A stretch of 64,000 nt of DNA from Cordilura impudica (lineage: Eukaryota; Arthropoda; Insecta; Diptera; Scathophagidae), in the NCBI GenBank assembly GCA_963682025.1, contig OY821519.1, positions 138,427,429-138,491,428 of the forward strand, in the 5' to 3' direction. Of the stretch, positions 32,189 to 42,734 are shown piece by piece. The notes under the pieces are model-generated. The model was given only the letters and a program-made list of their open reading frames with translations. It did no database searches and was not told where the DNA came from. The position numbers and the translations under genes were made by a program. Within the stretch, counting starts at the first letter, position 1. The number at the start of each line of letters is the position of its first letter.

Positions 32189-33445
32189 ATGTACGGATAT
32201 TATACTGAAAATTCATCGGACTACATATCAGAAAGCTCAGAAAGCGAGTGCGAAATACTCGGTTATTTACATATCATACACGATTCAGGTATAGAAACTG
32301 ATTGGGAAAATCAATCACTCGAAAATCGTGAATGAGACGAAGTAAACGATAGAAGAAGGTTTACCAGAAATATGCAATTCCTTTACTGCGCTAAGGAAGT
32401 AGATAGTAATAGTGATAGTGCTGAAAATTATATTAAGTATATGTGTATAAAGAAAATAAAATTGTAAAATGGTAACTCCAAATGAAAATGATTTCATAAC
32501 TTGTTTGTTAAACAAAATGGCGCCCATAGTGGCTTAAGCAGAAAAACTTGAGAAAGCATATCATCTTTTCACTATAGATGATACAATTCAATGTAATGAA
32601 TCATTGCAAATAGTTAGATGATTACCAGAGTTTGATGATAAAAACGGTTATGTAAACTGGAGAGAGGCAGCTATAAACGCTCTTAGGTAGTAGAAGATAT
32701 TTTGCAGCTTTGACTATATTAAGAAATAAAATCACTCAGAAAGCTAATGACATATTGACAAATCATGGTAAGGTATTGAGCTTTGTAGCAATATTAGCAG
32801 GACTTGACTTTGCTTTCGCAGATAAGAGACCCATTAATATAATCGAATAGAAACTGAGCATACTAAAACAAAGATCTTTAAATATAGTTGATTCCTATAA
32901 CCTAGTGAATAAAAAGTTAACATTATTACTAAATAAAACAATCATGAGACACGGTAGTAAATCCGAATGGACTAGGGAATTAAACGGCAAAAACAGAATT
33001 AAGAATATTTATTGCAGGATTGCATCAACCTTTGGGAGATATAATATTCTCACTGCCAACCTCCTGACCTTCCAAACTCTTTCGCAAATGAGTTAGAATA
33101 TAATAATTTACGAATACAATTTTCTAACCAATTCAGAAAGAATGATGCTAATAAAAGTTACAGGAAATTCAATAAAATCCATTCACCGAAGAATAATTTC
33201 ATATTTCAGAAAATGGATGAACATAGAGAAAATCGTAATAGAAACAAAACTGAGCCAATGGATATAGATCCTAGCGGACACAATTATAATGCAACTCCAC
33301 AACAACAGAATAATTATCAAAATAATTATCAAAATAGGAAGCCATGGTTTGGTAAAAACAATTTTTGAATACATACCCAAATCAGTTAACACCTAAAAGG
33401 AATTTTGAAGGAAGTGGTCAATCCCAACAACCAAAAACTCAATGA
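32189..33445 (+). pseudogene. Errantivirus gag remnant
   Basis: It starts with an acidic N-terminus (ENSSDYISESSESECEIL), then LPEFDDKNGYVNWREAA and ILAGLDFAFADKRPINI typical of 17.6/297 Gag. A C-terminal Asn/Gln-rich part reads MDIDPSGHNYN. Multiple in-frame stops (for example near 32336 and 32849) and frame changes show that it is dead. Confidence 0.65.
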
Positions 33446-33530
33446 ATCAATAATATTAGAGATAATCATTTTTTAGGGACACGGTAAATCTTGCGTATAT
33501 CTATAAAAGAGACATGAAGATAGGACAGAA

Positions 33531-33897
33531 AATGAAAATACTGATCGATACTGGAGCGACCAACTACCGATATAGAGAAGAGTAAAAACTATAAATGGAT
33601 ACACAATAATTAAATACTATCATAAAATAACAGTATTAGGAGTAAAAGATTGATTTTATGGAATTGGAAATTTAGAGGCAGATATAATAATAGGATATAG
33701 TTTATTAAAGAAAAATAAACCATAATAGATTTTGAGAAAAATATTATAATTTATAATGATGAACAAGAAAAATTACATGGTATGAATACCATTAAAAAGG
33801 ATAGAAAATCCTTAAAGGAAAAGCAGGAAAATATGCATAAATTAAATAATACTTATCTGGGAAAAATTAGGTACCGTTAATATTTAAGTATTTTATT

Positions 33898-33937
<40 letters not shown>

Positions 33938-35730
33938 TTACATTTCCTGTCCAACAAGATAGAGTCTTATATTTAAAGTACAGGAACGTATTGCGTTACA
34001 AAGAAAACATTTTACAATATAATTAATTATTAACATAACATTTTTAGTATAATATAACAATATTGATAAAAATGGACTATTTAAAAAAGTCAAATAAAAA
34101 AGTTTTGAAACTTTTAGCATTGCTGTTTTGTTGTTGACTTAGTGGAATATTGTTCCAAAGACGAGCGGCATGTACATAAAACTGCCATTCAGATACTAGG
34201 CACTGATGCCTTGGAATTACAATATTTCGGTTTCTTGGCAATTGGAAAAAACGGATTTTGTCAAATACATATATATTTGGGTGTTTGTCTGTTTATTATT
34301 TTATGCAAAAATGTAAGAGTGCGAATTTTCAACAGATTATCAAGAGAGACCCCGTAAAGATTACTGGAAACAGAGGAAACATGATCAAATCTTCTCAATC
34401 CATACAAATATCTTATAACATTATTAAACAAGACATTTAGTTTCCTATTACTAACTGCATCACAGCTTCCAAATAGCTCACACCCATACAACACGGAAGG
34501 AATCAGATACGTCTTGGCAAGTAAAGTATTATGGAAAAGTAAATTATATCTGGGAAAAAGTCTTAGAATGCCAGGCGAAAAAAGTAATACCGTCAAAATA
34601 AATGAAAATTCGGGAATGAAGCCTACAAAGCCAATCAATGATAATGCCGATAATATATTAAATATGGGAAAGATTCTTGAAAAGCCAGTCGATGGAAATT
34701 CCGACAAAAATAATATTTAAATAAATGAAGAAATGTAAACAGCATTTGGGCGTAAAATACGTAGCAAAATTAATGACATTCATTCAAAAGTAAATACTAA
34801 TTTACCATTCCGAATGAATATTAAAGCAAAGGTAGAAACACCAATATGGAGTAAACAATATCCATATCCATTTTCTAAATTTGTGAATACAGAGATAAGT
34901 AAATTGTTTGATACTGGAATAATTAAACCAAGCAAGACTCCAGATAACTCAGATATATGGGTTATTCCAAAAAAGGGAATAAATGATGATGGTACACCAA
35001 AACAACGTATGGTAATAGATTTCAAGAAACTAAATGAAATTGCTATCAAATCTTGGAGAAGCTAAATACTTTTCTATAATCGAACTCGAATCAGGATTTC
35101 ACCAAATCCCATTCCATAAATAATGGCAAATACGAATATACTAGAATGTCATTCGATTATCGTTAGAAAAATATCAATTTTATCAAAAAGAAGTAGAATT
35201 CTTAGGTTACGTTGTAACTCATAAAACCATTAAGACAGATCCTAAAAAGGTCGAAAGGATAAATGAATTTCCAGAGCCAAAGACTCTAAGGCAATTAAAA
35301 AGTTTTCTGGTAATGAGAGGCTATTACCGAAAGTTCGTTAAAGATTACGCTTTAATCTCAAAACCTCTTACCAATTTATCGGGGGGAAATGGCAGAATAT
35401 CTACAAATATGTCGAAAAAAACATTAATTAACATTAATTGGAAAAAAAAACATTAATTAACATTAAGTGGTCAAAAAGATTTTAAACAGCTTAAACGGTT
35501 ATTAACTGAACAAATCAAGTTAACACAATCTGATTTTACTAAGAAGCTTATCTTAACAACTATGCATCTATTGACACAATTGGTGCAGTTTTATCACAAT
35601 TAGGTGGTAAACCAACAACATTAATTTCAAAAACATTAAATTCAATGGAAAGAAATTACACTACAAATGAAAAGATTTAGAAATTCATACGGATAACATT
35701 CGCAGTTTCACACAGAAACCCTAATACTAA
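33531..35730 (+). pseudogene. Errantivirus pol remnant: protease and reverse transcriptase
   Basis: The protease remnant KILIDTGATN lies at 33535-33570. RT begins after a CR1-like insertion with PIWSKQYPYPFSKF and GIIKPSKTPDNSD (34840-35060). It continues with KYFSIIELESGFHQIP, FLGYVVTHKTIKTDP and GYYRKFVKDYALISKPL (about 35060-35385). An RNase H start, IDTIGAVLSQL, lies near 35570. The polymerase active-site region is deleted and several stops are present. Confidence 0.65.
33885..34580 (-). mobile_element. CR1-like LINE 3' fragment
   Basis: Minus-strand element ending in an (AAAT)n tail (TTTA repeats at 33897-33935). It encodes the RT C-terminal region: LLFHNTLLAKTYLIPSVLYG, RKLNVLFNNVIRYLYGLRRF and IRTLTFLHKIINRQTPKY (about 34560-34261). 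It is heavily 5'-truncated and inserted in the pol gene of the errantivirus. The right edge is approximate. It is a different lineage from the CR1-like LINE at 8-15 kb. Confidence 0.68.
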
Positions 35731-36508
35731 AACAAGTAAGAAAATTATAGTCGGTCTAGACCGACTATACGATAACCTATACCAAGGTTTAGATACCTTA
35801 AATTTTCGGTCCAACTAATTGGATATAGAAAATAAGCATAAACCAAATTTGAGTGTCATGGTTATTAATTTTTTTGGTTGCAGATATGAAAAAGTTCATA
35901 TCGGGTACTATATTTATATGGCGACTAGACCGAAAAATGGACCATATTTGGTAGTCACTTATATTTTGAAAAAATATTTGCAAGCCAAATTTGAGAAAAA
36001 TCTGTGCAATATTTTTGTTTTTTGATAGACTTAAGTGAAGATCGGGAAGCAGCCCTATATGGGGCCTATGACTAAGAATTGTCCTATAGGGATTATTTTT
36101 GGACTACTGCTTAATGGATATAATAAACACATACAAACCCAATTTGACTGTGATCTATATTGATAATTTGGATCTTATGGCAATTAATGTCGATTTCATA
36201 GGGGTCATTTGTATGGGGACTAGGTCTGAACATGGTCCCAATTTCACCAATTTCAATAGTGTTCATTCTATAACCGATAAAAGCATATATACCAAATTTC
36301 ATCAAAATATATTCATATTTGCGACCTGTTGTTTGATTACAATGTTTACATGGACACACAGACGGACAGACGGACGGACATTGCTAAATCGCCTCAGAAA
36401 GTGATTCTGAGTCAATCGGTATAATAAAAGATGAGTCTAGATCAAATATTTTGGTAGTTACAAACAGCAGCACAAAGTCACCACCACCATGTGGTTTGGG
36501 TATAATGA
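35731..36508 (-). repeat. mini-me-like repeat, copy 5 (minus strand)
   Basis: Read on the minus strand it has the same order as copies 1-4: hairpin start near 36508, (GTCC)n near 36358-36380, conserved body, the AGTCGGTCTAGACCGACT palindrome (35751-35768) and the TACTTGTTT end at 35731. It is the most diverged copy and sits inside the errantivirus RNase H region. Confidence 0.72.
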
Positions 36509-36516
36509 AGGGATGG

Positions 36517-36807
36517 CACGCATTAATTGAGGAATACTCACCTAAAATGGTTTACAAAACAGGAACCACATATGTAGTTGCAGACACAGAACTTAAACCT
36601 CTAGATATATTATAAAATAGAACAGATCGTGAAAACGTTTACAATAAATTAATAACTGCAAGAGACAGGATGTTAAGACGTTTCAGTGAAAATAAAAGTA
36701 ATAAAATATTTAATGACGGAGAAATTATTTACGATAAAATCCTCAATGAAAGGAATAAATTGAGACCTAGATATAGAAAACAAAAAGTTAAGGAAGGTTT
36801 AGGAAAT
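36517..36807 (+). pseudogene. Errantivirus RNase H end and integrase C-terminal remnant
   Basis: WHALIEEYSPKMVYKTG…VVAD matches the end of a gypsy-group RNase H (normally …VADALSR). After a short gap the frame (from 36670) gives NERNKLRPRYRKQKVKEG, the integrase C-terminal basic region. The zinc and DDE core domains are missing. The jockey LINE interrupts at 36807, and the last 20 residues resume at 40325. Confidence 0.6.
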
Positions 36808-37031
36808 TTTTCAATTTTCAATTATATATTCATCCTTTATTTACATATTTTAACAAATTTGATATTCACATATGAGATCTTATCTTTACATATAGATATT
36901 GCAACAAATAATATAACGGATCTAAAGATATTAAATAGTTTTTATTTTATTTTTAATGATTTTTAAAGGAAAATGGGAGAAAAAAAAACCTTTATATGAT
37001 TTAATAAATTCAAATACTATCTGAAAATATT

Positions 37032-37082
37032 TATGTGCTTATAGGAGGTTTATTAGAAATAATAGACCTCTATAAGCACATA
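37032..37082 (-). other. Stem-loop in the jockey 3' UTR
   Basis: Two arms of 23-24 bases (TATGTGCTTATAGGAGG… at 37032-37055 and …CCTCTATAAGCACATA at 37060-37082) pair with one bulge and one mismatch around a GAAA loop. It lies 30 bases after the ORF2 stop, on the transcribed strand. Such a structure could be recognised by the element's RT or stabilise the RNA; that is inference. Confidence 0.7.
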
Positions 37083-37111
37083 TTTTTCAATTTGGTGATT
37101 TCTTTTTAATT

Positions 37112-39781
37112 TTACGTTAATTCTCTACATTCTCTTATCAGTGGGTAAGAGGAATTTTCAATTTTGGCAAAGTAATTGTTATTAATCCTTGTTATGAAAT
37201 CGATAATTTTTTCATAACCTGTTTCTTCATGAAGAAGATTTGTAGGATACCTCCAGGGCTTTTTATTTATCATTTTAAGACATTTGTTTTGTATAATTTG
37301 TAAGCGTTTTAGGTGGCAGTTGGCAGCGTCACTCCAAATAGGACACGCGTATGTTAATATTGGCCTTATAACACTTTTGAAGAGTAGGTTTTTGTTTTTG
37401 GGGTTTAGAAATGACCTTCTATTTAGCAGTGGCCATAATGCTTTAAATGAATTTATAGCTTTTTGGCATGTAGCCATAATATGTTGTTTAAAAGTAAGCT
37501 TTTTGTCCAAGACAACTCCGAGATATTTGACATGATTAAGTACATTTATGGTATTATTTCCAATAAGAAGATGACGTCTTGGCAGTCTTTTGGGAGATTT
37601 GTTGAATGGAAAAATTATTGCTTGGGTCTTGTTTGGATTAATTTTGATTTTCCATTTGTGAAAATATTTACTGCATTTTACAAGTCCCTTTTCCATTTTC
37701 TTCAGGAGTGCACTTGTAAGTTTGTTTGAAGAAATTAACGCAGTATCATCTGCGTAGTAAGCAACTTTCATATATTTCGGGACTTTGAAATCAGATGTAT
37801 ATATCGAGTAAAGCAATGGCGACAAGACTGATCCTTGAGGTAACCCTGTGGTAATGGTTTTTGGAGATGATGTTTCATTATTAATCGCAACTTTAAAGTT
37901 TCTGCCGTGAATAAAATCTGAAATAAGTTTGCATAAATATTTTGGTATATTTGCATCAAGAAGTTTAAATACTAGGCCATTATGCCAAACGGTGTCAAAC
38001 GCTTTTTCAATATCTAACAATATTACACCCGTTGAACGTTTATTGTTTTTATTGGTGATTATTTGATTTTTAATTCTGTTTATTTGGTGAGTAGTGCTAT
38101 GTCCATTTTTAAATCCAAATTGTTCTTTAGCAACAATAGAATTGGTCGTTACAAATTCACTAAGACGAGAATGTAGAATTTTTTCAAATATTTTACCAAA
38201 GTTACTTAATAGACTAATAGGTCTATAGCTATTTGGGTTATTTTTTGGCTTGCTAGGTTTGTTGACAGCTATAACCTTAGCGTTTTTGAAATGGTCTGGG
38301 AAATAGTTGAGTTTAATGCAGCTGTTAAATATTATAACCAGTAATTTTAGAGCTTTGAGTGGTAGTTTCTTTAAGAGAAGGTTGGGAACATTGTCAAAAC
38401 CAGGGGATTTTGAGGGTTTTATTGATGAGACAATATTCATTACTTCTTCAAGAGATGTATAAATTGCAGATTCAGAACTGGGGTTTTCCTTCTTAAAATT
38501 ATTAACTGTTGTATTTATTAGTGTATCTGCAGAGTGGTTATAGTTCGAAGTGAGGTTATTTGCTTGGACAAATGTATTTGCCAGGACTTCAGCCTTGTCC
38601 TTATCAGATGTTATTTTTGTATTTCCAACTTTAAAGTGAGCAATTTGATTTTTTCCTTTTCCTCGCAAGTTCCTGCTTATTTTCCAAAATGATTTATCAC
38701 CTGGTTTTAAATTGGATAATAATTGAGACCATTTCTTATTGCGCTCCGAATTAATACTTTTATCAATCATGTTGTTTAGAAACTTAGTACATTGATTATA
38801 AAAAGTTTGCTCGGCTATATTTGAAGATCGTTGGCTTTTTCTTTTAAAGCTTCTTCTTAGTTTTATATATTTCACAGTACTTTCTGGTAATGTGTAATTA
38901 TTTTGTTGAGTTATTTTAGGTGTAGACGCATCCCTTGCTTCGAAAACTACAGTTATAAATTTTTGGATTTCCTGATCAATTACTGCCTTGGTATTGTATA
39001 TATCGGAAAATAATGTAATTTTATTGTCTAAAAAATTCATATAAATGTTCCAGTTGGTTGCACTATAATCATAATAATTGTGGTCAACCTGCAAGGCCAT
39101 TGATCTTTTAAGTGTACATATAATGGGGCGATGGTCTGATGGTATTTCGTAATCCATTGTTTTTACATCTATATTTAAAGTGGAGTTGCTTAAAATAATA
39201 TCGACTGTGGATGCTTCGCGATTTTGTTGATGGGGGAATAGGGTTGGACTATTAGGATAGTGTATGAAAAAATTGCTTGATTGCTGTAGATTGTTCAGTG
39301 CGATTCCTGCCGTATTATTTGAACGGCAATTCCAAGAACAATGTTTGGCATTTAGGTCACCAAAAACTATATATTCTTTGGTGGAAGGTGTTAGGTTCAA
39401 GATATCAGCACAGAAGTTATGGGTATATCTTTGTGAATATAACGAAGATACAACAATAGGTCTATTATTTATAATAACTTCAATTGAGATGTTTTCGATT
39501 GATGAGGTGTTTGATATAAAGAGGTTTTTATGAGCGACAGATTTATGAATTAACAGAGCTACTCCTCCTCCTCTAGCATCTGTTCTGTCACTTCTATATA
39601 CATAATAATTTTTAAAATATGGTCTATGATTTTCTGAAAAAAATGTTTCATTCAAAGACGCTATTTTAATATTTTCTCGTTCAATTAGTATCTCAAATTG
39701 TTTTAATTTAGAAAAGTTTGAAATGCCATTAGCATTCAAGTGAAGCATTTTGAATTCGTTTAAATTATTAGTATAATCCAT
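37112..39781 (-). CDS. Jockey-type ORF2: endonuclease and reverse transcriptase
   Basis: 889 residues, no stop or frameshift. The endonuclease occupies residues 1-225: MLHLNANGISNF, LNETFF, YRSDRTDARGGGVAL, GDLNAKHCSWN and the catalytic SDHRPI. RT occupies about residues 430-700: KSPGFDNVPN, YRPISLLSNFGKIFEKIL, EQFGFKNGHST, LLDIEKAFDTVWHNGL, GLPQGSVLSPLLY and the active site AYYADDTALI. The C-terminus has LNHVKYLGVVLDKKL and RPILTYACPIWSDAA. The ATG overlaps the end of ORF1 by 14 bases, so translation by reinitiation or frameshift is likely. All catalytic motifs are present; the copy itself is immobile because of its 5' truncation. Confidence 0.9.
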   Translation of the reverse strand: MDYTNNLNEFKMLHLNANGISNFSKLKQFEILIERENIKIASLNETFFSENHRPYFKNYYVYRSDRTDARGGGVALLIHKSVAHKNLFISNTSSIENISIEVIINNRPIVVSSLYSQRYTHNFCADILNLTPSTKEYIVFGDLNAKHCSWNCRSNNTAGIALNNLQQSSNFFIHYPNSPTLFPHQQNREASTVDIILSNSTLNIDVKTMDYEIPSDHRPIICTLKRSMALQVDHNYYDYSATNWNIYMNFLDNKITLFSDIYNTKAVIDQEIQKFITVVFEARDASTPKITQQNNYTLPESTVKYIKLRRSFKRKSQRSSNIAEQTFYNQCTKFLNNMIDKSINSERNKKWSQLLSNLKPGDKSFWKISRNLRGKGKNQIAHFKVGNTKITSDKDKAEVLANTFVQANNLTSNYNHSADTLINTTVNNFKKENPSSESAIYTSLEEVMNIVSSIKPSKSPGFDNVPNLLLKKLPLKALKLLVIIFNSCIKLNYFPDHFKNAKVIAVNKPSKPKNNPNSYRPISLLSNFGKIFEKILHSRLSEFVTTNSIVAKEQFGFKNGHSTTHQINRIKNQIITNKNNKRSTGVILLDIEKAFDTVWHNGLVFKLLDANIPKYLCKLISDFIHGRNFKVAINNETSSPKTITTGLPQGSVLSPLLYSIYTSDFKVPKYMKVAYYADDTALISSNKLTSALLKKMEKGLVKCSKYFHKWKIKINPNKTQAIIFPFNKSPKRLPRRHLLIGNNTINVLNHVKYLGVVLDKKLTFKQHIMATCQKAINSFKALWPLLNRRSFLNPKNKNLLFKSVIRPILTYACPIWSDAANCHLKRLQIIQNKCLKMINKKPWRYPTNLLHEETGYEKIIDFITRINNNYFAKIENSSYPLIRECRELT

Positions 39782-40324
39782 GGGCGTATTTTACCATTGA
39801 CATTACAACTTTGATTTGTTGTACTTTTGAAGTGCACCTATGCAAATCATCCATAGCTGTAGTGAAAATATCAAAAAGCTCATCAATGCTAAATAAATCG
39901 TTGTTTGTTTTCAGCTGGTTAGCATATGTAGCTTTGCTGTTATTATTAATGTTATTGTTACAATTTGTGTTGTTGTTACTTAAATTTGGGAAATCAACCT
40001 TTGATTGAAATGAAAAATTTTGTTGTTGCCTGCTGTTGTTATGACTTTTGGAAGTTACTTTTGTTCTAGTTTCCAAATAGAGAGAACGTAACGGACAGTT
40101 GATGTCGTTTGCAGAGTGATCAGTTCTCTCTTTTCCATGTTTTTTGCAATTAAAGCATGTAAAAACAGCTGGTCTTTTTTCATTAGTGTTAAACGGACAC
40201 ACACTTGTATGATGTTGTTCTGCACATATCATACATGCAGCACTACGATGACAATGTTCACCGCCATGGCCATACATTAAGCAGTTCCAGCATTGAGTTG
40301 GTCTGCTCCTGGATTTTGATTTGT
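39768..40324 (-). CDS. Jockey-type ORF1 (Gag-like), C-terminal part
   Basis: The open frame runs from the 5' truncation point near 40324 to the stop at 39768. Zinc knuckles CWNC…H…C, CMICAEQHHTSVC and CFNCKKHG (residues ~10-65) are followed by a Ser/Asn-rich linker and a helical tail (IDELFDIFTTAMDDL). CCHC knuckles are usual in jockey-clade ORF1 and bind element RNA. The N-terminal two thirds are missing through 5' truncation. It ends 14 bases inside ORF2. Confidence 0.78.
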
Positions 40325-40393
40325 GAAGGTTTAGGAAATAAAATTAGGAACTATCAACGAAATAGATTAATACATAAAGATAACATAAAATAA
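40325..40393 (+). pseudogene. Errantivirus integrase C-terminal tail
   Basis: After the jockey target duplication the frame reads GNKIRNYQRNRLIHKDNIK and stops. The HKDNIK-type ending is typical of gypsy-group integrases. It completes the fragment cut at 36807. Confidence 0.55.
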
Positions 40394-41523
40394 TGTTTGT
40401 TTTGGATGATATCCATAACAATATTTCTGATGACTATACGAGTATTACGAACAATGGCTTATACTGACATAATAGACTACACGAGAGAGGACTACTTAGT
40501 TATAAAAATAAAGGAAGAGAAGCGATTTATAATGATTACGGAAAATTTTTCATGTAACAAGCATAACATATTATAAAGAAGTTTAAGAAGTTTTTCATTT
40601 TTTCGACATTTTCGGGTGTATTGACCTCCATTGGCCGTCCAGAACGTTCAGTGTTATTTGCATTTTTGCGACCAAACGGAAGTCAGTAAACCACTTTTTT
40701 ACCATTAAAATCGATAGTGCAGAGTCCCCATGGTATTTATCAAGCTTTTCCTTGGTTTGATTACGGTTTTTTTTTTTTTTTTTTTTTTTGAAAAAAATAA
40801 TGTTTAATGAGCACTCGAAATTCACTTTTTTCCATTTTGCATTTCATATAACTACGAGGGAAGTTCGAAAAGTCACGGAGTTATTGATCCGCCCTCGTAT
40901 TACGAACAATGGCTTATACTGACATAATAGACTACACGAGAGAGGACTACTTATTTAAAAAAAAAAAAGGAAGAGTAGCGATTTATAATGATTACGGAAA
41001 AGTTTTTCATATAACAAACATTACATATTATAAAGAAGTTTTTGAAGAAACTCAAACCTTGATAAGTAAAAGACAAGTGTTTGAATATATTTTATTGAAT
41101 ACCACTAATATTGATTATCCTTCATAAGCGCTGGACGAAAAGGAAATTGATTCTCTAAGCCTTGGAATAGAATTAATAAAATAATTCTCAACGAATGATT
41201 AAAGAATCAAGCGCGATATTAACAAAATCGGTACATTATGGAAATGGATTGCATGAACTCCGGATCTCGATGATTTTGTCACAATCAATCAAAAGAAAAA
41301 TGGCTGGCAATCAATAACAATAAATAGTTTGTAACAAACTCAAAGTTATTTAAAATGATTTCGGATAAGCAGAAAATAGTGCAATATTCGAAACAAGTTT
41401 CACAAGTAACTAGACTGCATGAACATAGAATTAGATTAGTGTGTAGCGGCTCCCAACAACAGTATGTAAATTTAATCACATTTGTCGTTAAATTTATATT
41501 TTATATACTTTTTGTTACATCAA
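40394..41523 (+). pseudogene. Errantivirus env remnant, N-terminal part, with internal duplication
   Basis: The coding remnant reads DIIDYTREDYLF, YNDYGKVFHITNITYYKEVF and TQTLISKRQVF (40909-41127). A region with basic KRDINKIGTLWKWIA follows (near 41205-41250), at the place where errantivirus Env has its furin-type site and fusion region. About 160 bases (40440-40590) are repeated at 40897-41050 with a mariner fragment between. Several stops make it non-functional. It is cut at 41523 by the CsRn1-type element and continues at 47291. Confidence 0.6.
40591..40899 (-). mobile_element. mariner (irritans-like) 5' fragment
   Basis: Read on the minus strand, a terminal TACGAGGGCGGATCAATAAC (from 40899) is followed by an ATG at 40835. 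That frame begins MEKSEFRVLIKHYF and, after a poly-A run (seen as T23 in the + strand) that probably shifts the frame, gives GDSALSILMVKKWFTDFR and NVLDGQWRSI. This is the helix-turn-helix N-terminus of a mariner transposase. The rest of the transposase and the 3' TIR are missing. Confidence 0.75.
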
Positions 41524-41821
41524 TGTAATTTAAAAATACAACAATGTGACTTATTCTTGCAATTTAATATATTCAATGTTGTGTTAGTGCTGTAAAACAC
41601 ATATACATATGTATGTACATATAACATTTAGAACATTCTAGAGAACTAAATAATTTGTATATAGCATGAAATATAATGGAAGTTTTAGTTGTTCATAGTC
41701 TTTAAACGAAATAACACGTTTTTTTATCCCCGATTGGGTAACCTGGCTGTAAAGAAAAAACACCTTTTAATAACCTCCACAACTGGTGAACCCGACATCT
41801 TGAACAACGAACAGAGCTATT

Positions 41822-42674
41822 AACGATGATAAGCAGCATCAAAATCTGGAGCGGGAATCAACCTCCACAACACAAACGGCTACGCCACCTAACACTTTTA
41901 CTGGTAACAATGAAACTAATACAATTGCCAATAGAGTTTCAGTTAAGGTTCCGCCTTTTTGGCCAGAGCAGCCTGAAGTATGGTTTGCCCAAGTGGAGGC
42001 CCACTTCAACATATCAGGCATAAACAGCAATATTTCCAGATTTAACACCGTAAGGACTGCCATTGAAAGTGGAGTTTTGACTCAAATATCAGATGCCATA
42101 TTAAATCCCCCAGATCAGAACAATTACAACAATCTAAAGGCATGCATCATAGAAAGATGTTGTGACAGCGAGCAGAAAAAAATTAAAAGCTCATTTCCAA
42201 AATTGATTTGAATGACAAACGACCAACTCAGTTGTTAAACGAGTTGAGTGGATTGGAAAAGTTAAAATAAATAGCGAGTTTTTAAAATCACTTTAGTTAC
42301 AGAGACTACCCGCGCAAGCCAGAGCAATACTGCAAGCATCTAATGCAGATCTGCCAGAATTGGCAAAACTAGCAGATAAAATATTAAAAGTTTCAGATTA
42401 TCAACAGATAGCAGCTGTGGAGAAACAACAATCTCGAGAAGATGAAACCAACCTTCGTATACAACGCATGGAACAACAGTTAAACCAAGTAAGTATGGGT
42501 GGAAGGCGATTTCGTGGAAGAAGCAACCAACGCAATTCTAAAAGTAGAGAACGTCGACCTACCACACCAGCTGCTACTTCAACTGGTTATTGCTGGTATC
42601 ATGAAAAATTTAACAGCAGCGCACATAAGTGTCGACCTCCATGCAAATATTCTTCAATCACAAAAACTAAATAA
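41822..42674 (+). pseudogene. CsRn1-type gag remnant
   Basis: It contains VPPFWPEQPEVWFAQVEAHF and ISGINSNISRFNTV, the typical capsid start of CsRn1/Kabuki-like Gags. After a frameshift near 42211-42245 come ADLPELAKLADKIL and an Arg/Ser-rich tail with CWYHEKFNSSAHKCRPPC, the unusual Cys/His zinc motif of this clade. Stops in the LNELSG region show decay. Confidence 0.72.
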
Positions 42675-42734
42675 TTCACCAGACTCTACGGGCTGTGCTG
42701 GCGATCAATTTTTACAGATTTGCTCGTCTTGTAA

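Larger units (their letters stand above)
36808..40324 (-). mobile_element. Jockey-type LINE with intact ORF2 and 15-bp target duplication
   Basis: GAAGGTTTAGGAAAT occurs on both sides (36793-36807 and 40325-40339), inside the integrase tail of the errantivirus, which reads through when the element is removed. The copy is 5'-truncated within ORF1. ORF2 is uninterrupted. The 3' UTR (37111-36808) has a long stem-loop and ends AATTGAAAATTGAAAA. Endonuclease plus RT without RNase H fits the jockey clade. Confidence 0.85.

Noticed and set aside
36808..36960. Hydrophobic continuation of the integrase frame as an env signal peptide
   Set aside because: The 15-bp target duplications show that this stretch is the 3' end of the jockey LINE on the opposite strand.
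40625..40825. Mariner sequence as a functional transposase
   Set aside because: Only about 75 N-terminal residues remain and a poly-A run shifts the frame; no catalytic domain or second TIR.
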